Source: a virus
IMG/VR virus record: IMGVR_UViG_3300021475_000052
Location: 1-25,490 of that record
Strand: one strand, 5' to 3'
Length of the DNA stretch: 25,490 nt
Part shown: positions 12,809 to 20,833 of the stretch, piece by piece
Layout: every line of letters begins with the position of its first letter
Numbering within the stretch: position 1 is the first letter of the stretch
The notes under the pieces: generated by a model
The model's input: only the letters and a program-made list of their open reading frames with translations
What the model was told of the DNA's origin: nothing
Database searches by the model: none
Program-made: the position numbers and the translations under genes

Positions 12809-13247
12809 AACCAGACAAGTGATCCCGGTTATTTATCTGGGCGATCCGGTTGACGGGACAGCGTCGGTGCTGATCGGCATCGATGGCAATATCATGAACA
12901 GCCCTGCAGCCAAGCAGGATCTGGTGACCAGAGTCAAAAAGGAAATCGGCGAGCACGGGTACATGCACGTCGTTACCGTGACCGACAGTTACGGCATGGA
13001 AGTCGGCAAGGAAGACTGGCTGAAAATTGAATTGCTGCGGCGAACTTTCAATCTGAGCCTGCCTGACATTGCAAAAGCAGGCTTCGGCGAGGTTACGGAA
13101 ACGGTATCGGTCTTCATCGAAACGGTTACCAGCGCGCTCGTTCTGCAACTCAAATATCATCGCGGGCCGGATGGCAACGTAGAAAGCTTCGATCCTGTAT
13201 CGGAGCTTGAAGGCGGTCAGTTCAGCGGCAGATTCAAATTCTTCTAA
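12726..13247 (+). CDS. Hypothetical protein, 173 aa
   Basis: A clear leader (AAAGGACAAACGTAA) precedes the ATG. A balanced alpha/beta protein (VIPVIYLGDPVDGTASVLIG, then GYMHVVTVTDSYGMEVG). It lies directly upstream of the AAA ATPase gene. No family is recognised. Confidence 0.6.
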   Translation: MTNTPPTLEELRQLGLTWIENARQQLIETRQVIPVIYLGDPVDGTASVLIGIDGNIMNSPAAKQDLVTRVKKEIGEHGYMHVVTVTDSYGMEVGKEDWLKIELLRRTFNLSLPDIAKAGFGEVTETVSVFIETVTSALVLQLKYHRGPDGNVESFDPVSELEGGQFSGRFKFF

Positions 13248-13267
13248 ACGAAAAGGACAAAACGACT

Positions 13268-14419
13268 ATGAACAACGAAGCGTTTCTTTCAGACCTGGGC
13301 GAGCTCGTCCAGCGTCACCGGGGCTCCGACATTCCGGCACTCACGCAGCCGCTTACACCGCGCGAGGCCGGCGAATTCATCCAGACCTGCATCAAAGCCG
13401 ACCGGTCTTTCATGGCTCACGGCAAGCCGGGCGTCGGCAAGTCGGAGATAGCCATGCAGCAGGCGGATATCGCCTTTGCCGCAAAGTACGATTGCACGAT
13501 CGATGACTACACGGTGCGCGACGCGAAAGGAAAGATTCTCGGGGTGCATCAACGCCCGTGGTTCTATGACTTTCGCGTGGCGCAGCGCGACGGCGTCGAT
13601 CTGACCGGCGTGCCCTACGTAGAAAAGGGCAAAGGCGAGGCATCGACCAGATGGGCCACGCCGGACATCATCGCCGATCTGGATCCGCGCGGCGGTCTTT
13701 TCTTCTTCGATGAGATCAATCGCGGCTCGGACATGACGCGCAACGCGGCGTTTTCGCTGGTTACGACCAAGAACGTCGGCAAGACTGCTATGCCGCCGAC
13801 ATGGGTGTGCGGCGCGGCCGTCAACGATCAGGACATCGGCGTATCGAAGATGAGCGCGGCTTTGACTCGCCGGTTCGCTCACTTCGAAATGGACACGGAC
13901 CTGAACGACGTTTGCTTTTATGCAATCAAGCGCGGATGGGAGCCGGTCGTCGTAGCGTTTCTGAAGATGTTCCCTGCCATGCTCAATTCCTTCAATCCGA
14001 AGGAGAGGGTATCGCCCAATGCCAGAGCATGGGAATTCATCAGCAACATCGTCGCGGCCGGACCGGCCAGCAGTCGCGTCCAGCACGCGCTGTTCGCCGG
14101 CAGCGTGGGCGAGGCCGCGGCCATCAGCTTCAGCGCTTTCCTTCGGATGTTCAACGAGCTTCCGCACATGGATGCCGTGATGAACACGCCGAAGACCGCA
14201 CCACTGCCGACCAGTCCGGGCGCCATGTATGCCATCAGCGCCGCGCTGGCAAAACGCATGACCGATAAGAACATCGGGCGCTGCCTGACTTATCTGAACC
14301 GTCTCGAGCAGAAGGACTATGCGGTATTCGCCGTGACTTCGGCGATGGGCCGCAACCCCGATCTGGCAAAGACGCCCGAGAGCATGAAGTTTCACGTAGA
14401 ACACCAGGAATTGATGTAA
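13268..14419 (+). CDS. MoxR/CobS-like AAA+ ATPase
   Basis: The 383-aa protein has Walker A GKPGVGKS (52-59), Walker B LFFFDE (144-149), a sensor-1-like Asn at 186 (AAVNDQD) and the MoxR-type ALTRRFAHFEM (199-209), which includes the arginine finger. MoxR-family ATPases form rings that remodel partner proteins, usually with a VWA-domain protein. Here a VWA/metallopeptidase gene lies 1.6 kb downstream with a DUF3150-like gene between, the layout of a MoxR-VWA chaperone system in phages and large plasmids. The start follows AAAAGGACAAAACGACT. Its target is unknown. Confidence 0.85.
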   Translation: MNNEAFLSDLGELVQRHRGSDIPALTQPLTPREAGEFIQTCIKADRSFMAHGKPGVGKSEIAMQQADIAFAAKYDCTIDDYTVRDAKGKILGVHQRPWFYDFRVAQRDGVDLTGVPYVEKGKGEASTRWATPDIIADLDPRGGLFFFDEINRGSDMTRNAAFSLVTTKNVGKTAMPPTWVCGAAVNDQDIGVSKMSAALTRRFAHFEMDTDLNDVCFYAIKRGWEPVVVAFLKMFPAMLNSFNPKERVSPNARAWEFISNIVAAGPASSRVQHALFAGSVGEAAAISFSAFLRMFNELPHMDAVMNTPKTAPLPTSPGAMYAISAALAKRMTDKNIGRCLTYLNRLEQKDYAVFAVTSAMGRNPDLAKTPESMKFHVEHQELM

Positions 14420-14452
14420 GCAACAGGACGAAAGGACAAAGGACAAAACGAT

Positions 14453-15448
14453 ATGACCTCGACAAAAGGAAGCACCATGAAAAGCAAAACGAACGCACTG
14501 ACCACGATCTCGGAACGCGCCCTGCTGGTGGATCTCAGCATCTCCTGCCTCGGCACCAGCCGCAAAGACGCGAAGATCACGCGTGACACAATCGAACGCC
14601 ACGGCATGAAAGAGGGTACGGGCCGGTTCACCAAAGACATCATCGACCCGAAGGCTCTCGATCCGCTCAAGAAAATCATCCGCGCCGCCGGCAGCGAGCA
14701 CAAGGAACTCACTCTGCCCTGGGCGAACGACGGCAGCCGCATCGTCGCCGCGCAAGGGCTCTCCGCCTACAAGGAAAAGATGAAGGTTCACGAGCGGGCC
14801 TATTGGGACATCCTGCTGAAGGACATCAAGCCGAATTTCCCGAAGATGGTAGCCGAGGCAAAAGCCAATCTCAACGGCGGCTTCGACATCACGCAATACC
14901 CGGATTACAAGCTGCTTGATCTCAGCAATCCGGCCAAACCGCGCTGGCACAATTCGTCGGCAACGAATCAGTTCGACAAAAAGTTCGGGTTCGCAGTGCA
15001 GGTTTCACCGGTCCCGACCGGCGATGACTTCCGCTGCGAGATGGACACAAAGACCATCGCGGGCCTGCAGAAGGACTACGAGGCGTTCGCCGCGGAACGT
15101 ATTCAGGGCGCTCTCGGGAGCGTCTGGGCGAGACTGCACGACACCGTCGAGCACATGCTGGAACGCCTGAAATCCTACGGCAAGCCGATCACCGACGAGG
15201 ACGGCAATCCGACCGGCAAGAATTCGTTCTTCCTCGACACGCTGGTCAGCAACGTCTCGGACGTGCTCGATCTCGTGCCTCTGCTCAACATCACCGGCGA
15301 TCCGGCCATCAATAAGATCGCCACGCAGATGCGGGCCGGCCTGACCGAGCACTCGCCGGAAACACTCCGTAGAAATGAGTTTGCCAGAAACGACACGGCA
15401 AATCGCGCGGAAGAAATCCTCAGCAAGATGTCGGCGTTCATGGCATAA
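14453..15448 (+). CDS. DUF3150-like protein
   Basis: The 331-aa frame starts at 14453 right after a doubled AAAGGACAAAGGACAAAACG leader. A second ATG at 14477 also has a ribosome-like AAGGAAG, so the first eight residues may be absent. Its features are an N-terminal SERALLVDLSISCLGTSRKD, a long helical middle and a C-terminal helical part. Its size and place between a MoxR-like ATPase and a VWA protein fit DUF3150 proteins, whose function is unknown. The family call rests partly on context. Confidence 0.6.
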   Translation: MTSTKGSTMKSKTNALTTISERALLVDLSISCLGTSRKDAKITRDTIERHGMKEGTGRFTKDIIDPKALDPLKKIIRAAGSEHKELTLPWANDGSRIVAAQGLSAYKEKMKVHERAYWDILLKDIKPNFPKMVAEAKANLNGGFDITQYPDYKLLDLSNPAKPRWHNSSATNQFDKKFGFAVQVSPVPTGDDFRCEMDTKTIAGLQKDYEAFAAERIQGALGSVWARLHDTVEHMLERLKSYGKPITDEDGNPTGKNSFFLDTLVSNVSDVLDLVPLLNITGDPAINKIATQMRAGLTEHSPETLRRNEFARNDTANRAEEILSKMSAFMA

Positions 15449-15452
15449 CAAC

Positions 15453-15665
15453 ATGGCCATCACGCGCAAAGCACTCGCCGCCTGGGTTAACGCCCCGGGC
15501 GGCGGGCCGGACGACATGATCGGGATCGAGGATGGTGGCTTAACCCTCGTCCACCCTGAAAGCGGTGAGCACATCGAAGTCGGCGGCATACCGCACGCGG
15601 ATGGCTCTGAGCCCGCTCCACGCGAGGAGGAGTATTCGGATGTTCTCGGGTGGATCGCCTACTAA
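15453..15665 (+). CDS. Hypothetical protein, 70 aa
   Basis: Starts 4 bp after the DUF3150-like stop without a Shine-Dalgarno, so coupled translation is likely. An acidic small protein (MIGIEDGGLTLVHPESGEHI). Longer in-frame starts upstream lie inside the previous gene and are not chosen. Confidence 0.5.
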   Translation: MAITRKALAAWVNAPGGGPDDMIGIEDGGLTLVHPESGEHIEVGGIPHADGSEPAPREEEYSDVLGWIAY

Positions 15666-15689
15666 CGACAGCAACGAAAGGACAAAACA

Positions 15690-16049
15690 ATGGACATCAA
15701 CACACAGAAAGCCTTCAGCCTGGCCATGGCGGCCGTGCTGAAAGCGCACTTCCCTGCCCTCGGCACTCAGAATGAAATGCCTGGCGCGGCCACCGTGGAC
15801 GCGCTCAGCAGCCTGTACGAAAAGGCAAAGCTCGGCCAGCCGCTGGCGGGCCGGCCTGACGGCAACCCGGATCCGACCACTGACCGGCGCCGGACACTCA
15901 AGGCGATCAGCGACGCCATTCGCGATCTGGTGTCGTCCCATCACTTTATGAAGCGTGCGAAGTTCCGCGATTCGCTTCTATCGGAGCTCGTCATTCTCAT
16001 CGAGCACCTGCGGCAATTCCGGATCGTAGCGGAGGAACTCAGCAAATGA
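15690..16049 (+). CDS. Hypothetical helical protein, 119 aa
   Basis: A leader AAAGGACAAAACA precedes the ATG, and the end overlaps the VWA gene by ATGA, which suggests matched amounts. Mostly alpha-helical with an N-terminal hydrophobic helix pattern. It may be an accessory part of the MoxR-VWA group, inferred from position only. Confidence 0.55.
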   Translation: MDINTQKAFSLAMAAVLKAHFPALGTQNEMPGAATVDALSSLYEKAKLGQPLAGRPDGNPDPTTDRRRTLKAISDAIRDLVSSHHFMKRAKFRDSLLSELVILIEHLRQFRIVAEELSK

Positions 16050-17368
16050 TCCCGGTATCAGACGAAACACTCATAGAGCAGGTCCGATCGGAACTGTTGC
16101 TCGACAGCGAGCATCCTTCCGCGGCCTTCTTTGCAACGTGCGCGTACCATCTGACGTTCGTTGCCGACCGCAACGTAGAAACGATGGAAACCAATGGGAC
16201 GATTCTGAAGTTCAACCCGGACCACGCGCGATCGCTTCCGCCGAGCCGCCGCCTTGCCGTGTTCGCGCACGAGGTAGCACACGTAGCCGGCCTCGATCCT
16301 TACCGGCGCGGCAGTCGCGATAACCACCTGTGGAACGTCAGCTGTGACCATGTCGTGAATCTCGAGCTGAAGCAAGCCGGATACGACGTGGGCGACGACT
16401 GGTATTGCAGCGACGACTACAAAGGCATGTCGAAGGAGGCCGTGTATGCCAAACTCGCCAGCGCACAACAGGACGAGCCGCCGCCCAATCCGCAAGAGCC
16501 GGAACCTGATCCGGAACCGGAGGAACAGCCGGACGACGAACCGGACGGAGACGACACGCCGGCACCGGGCGACGGTGAGGGCGACGGCGATGTAGACGGC
16601 GATGTAGACGGTGAGGGCGAGGGCGCCGCACCTTCGATCATGCCGGGTTGTGAAACGGGCCACTTCGTAGACGCCGACACCGCGCCTCAGCAGACGGACG
16701 AAGACGGCAATCCGGGCCCACCGCCCATGACCGCCGAGGATTGGGCGATTGTGACGGAGCAGGCAGCCAGCGCCAGCCGTGCTGCCGGATCAATGGGAGC
16801 GGGGATCGACCGCCTGATCCAGAGCGTTCGTGAGCCGCAGACCGATTGGCGCGAGGAATTGAAGGCATGGATCAGCGATTCCGTCGCCGTCAATACCAGC
16901 TGGACGCGGCCGAATCGGCGCTTCGTCGGGGCCGATACTTACCTGCCCGGTCCCATTAAAGATCAGGTAGGTTCGATCGTCATCATCGTGGATACGTCCG
17001 GATCGGTCAGCCAGCGGATGCTCGACTCGATCGCGGCACACGTCAATATCATCGCCAGCGAAGTGAATCCGGAATCGATCGACGTGATTTACTGCGATGC
17101 CGACATAAAGGGCCACGAGGTATTCGGCCCTGGCGATGATGTTGTGCTTCACGCGAAAGGCGGCGGCGGGACAAGGTTCGCCCCGGCACTTGCCTACATC
17201 GAGGAAAAGGAGATCGAACCGATCGGCGGGATCTTCCTGACGGATCTGGAGAACTACGACCGGGATCCGCTGAAGGAACCAACATGGCCCATGTTGTGGG
17301 CCACACCGCTCTGGATCACGGCGCAGCCGCAGTTCGGCGACGTCCTCAGGGTGGATATCGAGCAATAG
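16046..17368 (+). CDS. VWA-domain protein with metallopeptidase-like HExxH N-terminus
   Basis: The 440-aa protein has HEVAH at 75-79 within RLAVFAHEVAHVAGLD, followed by HLWNVSCDHVVNLEL (93-107), the putative metallopeptidase-like part often linked to VWA proteins (DUF2201 type). Residues about 143-195 are an acidic Pro/Glu/Asp/Gly linker with a GDVDGDVDGEGEG repeat. The C-terminal VWA domain carries MIDAS residues DTSGS (316-320), Thr376 (GGGGTRF) and Asp400 (FLTDLENYD). It is the expected partner of the MoxR-like ATPase. Whether the HExxH part is an active protease is unknown. Ends in TAG. Confidence 0.85.
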   Translation: MIPVSDETLIEQVRSELLLDSEHPSAAFFATCAYHLTFVADRNVETMETNGTILKFNPDHARSLPPSRRLAVFAHEVAHVAGLDPYRRGSRDNHLWNVSCDHVVNLELKQAGYDVGDDWYCSDDYKGMSKEAVYAKLASAQQDEPPPNPQEPEPDPEPEEQPDDEPDGDDTPAPGDGEGDGDVDGDVDGEGEGAAPSIMPGCETGHFVDADTAPQQTDEDGNPGPPPMTAEDWAIVTEQAASASRAAGSMGAGIDRLIQSVREPQTDWREELKAWISDSVAVNTSWTRPNRRFVGADTYLPGPIKDQVGSIVIIVDTSGSVSQRMLDSIAAHVNIIASEVNPESIDVIYCDADIKGHEVFGPGDDVVLHAKGGGGTRFAPALAYIEEKEIEPIGGIFLTDLENYDRDPLKEPTWPMLWATPLWITAQPQFGDVLRVDIEQ

Positions 17369-17389
17369 GCCGTAGAAAAGGGAGAAAGC

Positions 17390-17617
17390 ATGACTGACGG
17401 ACGCGGGACGGCCTGGAGTGACCGGGTAGCCGAGATTCTCGGAGATGAGCGTAAGGCTAAGGTAGCTGCGCTCCTCTATTGGGTGATTGACCGGCATATC
17501 GGAATCTGTACGCATCGGCGGCAATGCCCGGAAAAGTCGCTGATGGAAGAGGCGAAAACCTACCTGAACCATGTCGCAGCCGAGCAGGCGACATGGGGCG
17601 ATGGAACGCGCGACTGA
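17390..17617 (+). CDS. Hypothetical protein, 75 aa
   Basis: Starts after CGTAGAAAAGGGAGAAAGC, where GGGAG serves as ribosome site. Helical, with C40 and C46 in a short loop. Followed by a 7-bp hairpin. Confidence 0.55.
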   Translation: MTDGRGTAWSDRVAEILGDERKAKVAALLYWVIDRHIGICTHRRQCPEKSLMEEAKTYLNHVAAEQATWGDGTRD

Positions 17618-17624
17618 ATTCTCG

Positions 17625-17643
17625 CGGCGCTGAGTGAGCGCCG
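17625..17643. repeat. Perfect 7-bp intergenic hairpin
   Basis: CGGCGCT and AGCGCCG enclose GAGTG, then ATTTC. It is a weak terminator or attenuator between the gene at 17390 and the next leader. Confidence 0.55.
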
Positions 17644-17671
17644 ATTTCAAAGGACAAGGACAAAACGAAAA

Positions 17672-18139
17672 ATGAAAGCAATCACAACGAAGGTTTACCC
17701 ATCAACAGAAACAAAATCGTCTCGCATCACCGCGAGCGACCTGGACGGTAATCGCATCTCGATCAGGTCGGATCTCTCCACGTCGGATGACGGGCACGAC
17801 ATGGCCGCGATCGCGCTGTGCCGCAAAAAGAACTGGAACGGCGTTCTCGTTCGCGGTGCAGTGAAAGAGGGGAACGTTTATGTCTTCCTCGATGACTCCG
17901 CGCTGGTTCAGGTGCCGAAGGCGGATCAACTCTTGCCGTATCCCGAACCGCTCCGCACCAGAAGCGGGAACAAGGTGGCATGGAACATCTATGCCAGCGA
18001 GGAGGAAGCACGAGTTACATCGCGTGTTGCCGTCCACAACGCCAGCATCAAGGAGAAGCAGGGCTACGACTTCGGCTTCTGCTCACCCGGCAGCATCAAG
18101 AAGCTGGACAGTGGCGAATTCGAGGTCTGCATCCCGTGA
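17672..18139 (+). CDS. Hypothetical protein, 155 aa
   Basis: The leader is AAAGGACAAGGACAAAACG, with the AAGGAC unit doubled. A beta-rich protein (ITASDLDGNRISIRSDL, VKEGNVYVFLDDSALVQVP). The stop overlaps the GTG start of the next gene, so the two are coupled. No family is recognised. Confidence 0.6.
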   Translation: MKAITTKVYPSTETKSSRITASDLDGNRISIRSDLSTSDDGHDMAAIALCRKKNWNGVLVRGAVKEGNVYVFLDDSALVQVPKADQLLPYPEPLRTRSGNKVAWNIYASEEEARVTSRVAVHNASIKEKQGYDFGFCSPGSIKKLDSGEFEVCIP

Positions 18140-18606
18140 AAGCTTTACGATTCATCACCAAACAATTCGTCCGCGGCAACCTGCTGATCACCCATTCGCA
18201 GCGGGCTATCCACGAGCGCCGCGCTGTCATCCGCATCGCCATCAACGGGAGCAACGAACTGTTCATGTATCAGGACGGCGTGCGCTACCTGCTGGACCAG
18301 AACGAGTTTGCGAAGTCGACGCTGGAAAACATCATGCGCTACGTCGAAGACGTACAACTCGGCGGGCGCCCCGGCGGCTGGCATCATACCGGCACCACGG
18401 CGGAGACAACGACGTGGGAGTCTGCCACGCTGCTCGGGGACAGTGGAGGCAACGGGTTCAATGAAGAAGAACTGGACCTGATCCGTAAATCACGCGCTCC
18501 GAAGGTGAATGCCAATAAACATCACTTCGAATCGCATGGGCAGTATCCGCTGGCCTGTCTGCACTGCGGCAAGCCCGTAGAAAACTGGAGACATCAGCTG
18601 ACATGA
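18136..18606 (+). CDS. Hypothetical protein with C-terminal CxxC, 156 aa
   Basis: The GTG start in the GTGA overlap with the previous stop is chosen because the coding pattern starts there (KALRFITKQFVRGNLLITHS). The end has LACLHCGKPVENWRH, a zinc-knuckle-like motif. Overlaps the next gene by ATGA. Confidence 0.55.
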   Translation: MKALRFITKQFVRGNLLITHSQRAIHERRAVIRIAINGSNELFMYQDGVRYLLDQNEFAKSTLENIMRYVEDVQLGGRPGGWHHTGTTAETTTWESATLLGDSGGNGFNEEELDLIRKSRAPKVNANKHHFESHGQYPLACLHCGKPVENWRHQLT

Positions 18607-18821
18607 GGTACAAGCTGAAGTGCTCGCAGTGCGGTGCAATCACATCGGTCGACGGCACTTGGCAGCCGTCGACCGGAGAGACAGTGCTCGACCAGAATGC
18701 CATCGATCTGTCGGAGGCCTGCGATCACATACTCGACGGCGGCGCCTACGAAGTGCTGGCCGAGGAATCGAACGAACGCGACGACTACGAAGGCGACGGC
18801 GTCTTCGCTGACAATCACTAA
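18603..18821 (+). CDS. Acidic small protein with CSQC motif, 72 aa
   Basis: MRYKLKCSQCGAITSVDGTW looks like the first half of a zinc ribbon; the rest is acidic. Coupled to the previous gene by ATGA. Confidence 0.55.
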   Translation: MRYKLKCSQCGAITSVDGTWQPSTGETVLDQNAIDLSEACDHILDGGAYEVLAEESNERDDYEGDGVFADNH

Positions 18822-18846
18822 TCAAAACAAAAGGACAAAACGACAA

Positions 18847-19224
18847 ATGTATTCACTCACAAACGAACCGAACGCGATATATCCGAACTACCCGATCTGC
18901 AAGATATGCGACCGGGGAGCGATGACTCAGAAGAAAGTCTGGCGCATGAGCACGCCGGTGGTGGTCATCGGCTTTCTTCTCCTGATTCCGTCGGTGTTGG
19001 TAATGATCTTCTGTGCGGCGGCGGTTTTGATGTCTGTCGCCGGCATCGGCGCCGGAGCCTTCTCTGACAGTGGGAATGCTACTGCCGGCTCCGCTTTCGT
19101 TGGCTGGTTCTTCTTTTTCGTTGGCATCGGGGCGTTCATCAGCGGAATATTCGGCTGGTTGCTCGTAATGAAAAAGAGCGTTCTCCAGTGCCAGCAGTGC
19201 GGCGCGACCATTACCGCCTCGTAG
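18847..19224 (+). CDS. Membrane protein with a CxxC pair at each end, 125 aa
   Basis: Start after AAAAGGACAAAACGACAA. C18xxC21 and C115xxC118 flank two strongly hydrophobic spans (about 36-68 and 81-107), so the two CxxC pairs would lie on the same side of the membrane and could share one zinc ion. The role is unknown. The TAG stop lies in a CGTAGAAA copy. Confidence 0.65.
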   Translation: MYSLTNEPNAIYPNYPICKICDRGAMTQKKVWRMSTPVVVIGFLLLIPSVLVMIFCAAAVLMSVAGIGAGAFSDSGNATAGSAFVGWFFFFVGIGAFISGIFGWLLVMKKSVLQCQQCGATITAS

Positions 19225-19262
19225 AAATTCAACCGGACAAAACAGCAAAGGACAAAGGACAA

Positions 19263-20402
19263 ATGACAATCACAGACTCGGCAGTAACGCAGGTACGCCT
19301 TGAAGCACCAGGTGCTTCAGGGAAGAAGTTCTATATCGTCTCGGTCCGGCCGAACGGTTCGAAGTACACCGTTGACTTCAGCTATGGCGCGGTCGGGGAC
19401 ACGCCGCGGATCGGCACAAAGACACCGACGCCGGTATCGCTCGAGAAAGCCTCCGCGATCGCGGAGAAACTCGTCAAAGAGAAGATGAACGGCGAGAGCC
19501 ACTACAAGATCATCAACAGCAACGGCACAGCCGCGCCGGAGATGATCGCGCCGGTCAAGACAACGGCGGTGGGCGACACTCAGCCAGCGTGTATCTCGCC
19601 GCGCCTGCTCCGTGACATCGAGCCGGCTCAGGTGCTCGTGCTGACGAAGCTGGATAACTGGTGGGTGCAGATCAAGCACGACGGCGACCGGGTTCAGCTG
19701 CATGACGTAGACGGCGCCCTGACGTTCTATTCGGGCCGGTCCGGAAAGCTGCGGGCTATTCCCAAGGTCATCGCGGACGCGATCGCGGCCAGCGGTTTGC
19801 TCAACGCGGTGTTTGACGGCGAGCTGGTCGACCAGACTTTGTGGGTCTTCGATCTTCTGCGCACTGGCACCGGAGCCACCGAGTGCGACTGCAGGACTCT
19901 GCCGTATGAGGAACGCTATCGGACTCTGGCCAGTCTCGTCACTATGATCGGCAGCCCGGCGATCAAGCTGGTCGTGGCGGCGAAAACATCGGACGAGAAA
20001 GCGCGTCTGATCCTCGACGCGAAGGAAGCCAGCGCGGAAGGCGTCGTGTTCGTCAACAAGAACGCGCCATACAGGGCCGGGCGTCCGTCGAGCGGAGGCG
20101 ATACGCTCCGCTGGAAGTTTGTCGAGAGCGGGTTCTTCATCGTGCACGAGCACAGGCCGGACGGCAAGGAGTCGATCAGCGTGAAACTCCACAAGGCGAC
20201 CGAGCCCATCGGGACCTGCAGCGTCATCGGCAAGGAACTGCCGCCCGTTGGCGCCGTCGTGGAAATCAAGTACCTTTACGCTCAGTCGAGCCTGGTGCAG
20301 GCGCGCCTGATGCGAATGAGGACGGATATCCCGGTCTACTTCTGCCGTCGCAGTCAGCTGAAGTTCAAGGACGGGATCGATCCGCAGAAAGGAAAGAAAT
20401 AA
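19263..20402 (+). CDS. ATP-dependent DNA ligase with N-terminal WGR-like domain
   Basis: The 379-aa protein has an N-terminal WGR-like part at 1-85 (KKFYIVSVRPNGSKYTVDF, YGAVGDTPR, AEKLVKEKMNGE). The ligase core has motif I KHDG-R with catalytic Lys138, FDGELV (184-189), EGVV (259-262) and WKFV (284-287). A C-terminal OB-like part follows (IGTCSVIGKELPPVGAVVEI). It should seal nicks in DNA using ATP by forming a ligase-AMP on Lys138. WGR fusions to ligases are known in bacteria. Start chosen after AAAGGACAAAGGACAA; the next gene overlaps the TAA by one base (TAATG). Confidence 0.85.
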   Translation: MTITDSAVTQVRLEAPGASGKKFYIVSVRPNGSKYTVDFSYGAVGDTPRIGTKTPTPVSLEKASAIAEKLVKEKMNGESHYKIINSNGTAAPEMIAPVKTTAVGDTQPACISPRLLRDIEPAQVLVLTKLDNWWVQIKHDGDRVQLHDVDGALTFYSGRSGKLRAIPKVIADAIAASGLLNAVFDGELVDQTLWVFDLLRTGTGATECDCRTLPYEERYRTLASLVTMIGSPAIKLVVAAKTSDEKARLILDAKEASAEGVVFVNKNAPYRAGRPSSGGDTLRWKFVESGFFIVHEHRPDGKESISVKLHKATEPIGTCSVIGKELPPVGAVVEIKYLYAQSSLVQARLMRMRTDIPVYFCRRSQLKFKDGIDPQKGKK

Positions 20403-20833
20403 TGCCTGAAACATCGTTCGCAGGGTTCACCGGCGAGGACCGGCTGAATCTCCTCGATGGCGTCGAGAACACGACCATCGGGCTTCTGAAAGCCATGTGC
20501 GATGACTACCGCCTGGTCGCCAGGAATTCATTCACGGTCGACGGGAAACTGCGCGAGCGTGAATGGAAGAAAGACGATCCGGCGGGATACGCCCTCTGGA
20601 AACGCGCCCGGAAAGTGATCGCCGCGGCGGAGAAATCCGGCGAGAGCGAGTTCATTCAGGGGGTTGCGCGTCAGATAAAGGACGGCGAATGCCGCACCTG
20701 CGGCAAAGACGGGTTCGAAGAGAACCCGGACTGCAAGACGCATGATCCCTACGATCTGCCGAATGACGAAGCTGTGGACACCCTGCACGCGCTGATCGAA
20801 GAGGCGCGGGAAATCCTCGAGGCAAGAGTCTGA
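20402..20833 (+). CDS. Hypothetical protein with CxxC motif, 143 aa
   Basis: Translationally coupled at both ends (TAATG and TGATG). A charged helical protein with CRTCGKDGF around residue 97 and a further Cys at about 110. Placed between ligase and ASCH genes, but no function is recognised. Confidence 0.6.
   Translation: MPETSFAGFTGEDRLNLLDGVENTTIGLLKAMCDDYRLVARNSFTVDGKLREREWKKDDPAGYALWKRARKVIAAAEKSGESEFIQGVARQIKDGECRTCGKDGFEENPDCKTHDPYDLPNDEAVDTLHALIEEAREILEARV

Noticed and set aside
13289-14950. 553-aa open frame antisense to the AAA ATPase and DUF3150-like genes
   Set aside because: It is a by-product of GC-rich codon use opposite two well-supported genes. It has no recognisable domain and no ribosome site.
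19317-20414. 365-aa antisense frame over the DNA ligase
   Set aside because: The ligase motifs are on the plus strand; the antisense frame has no motif of its own.
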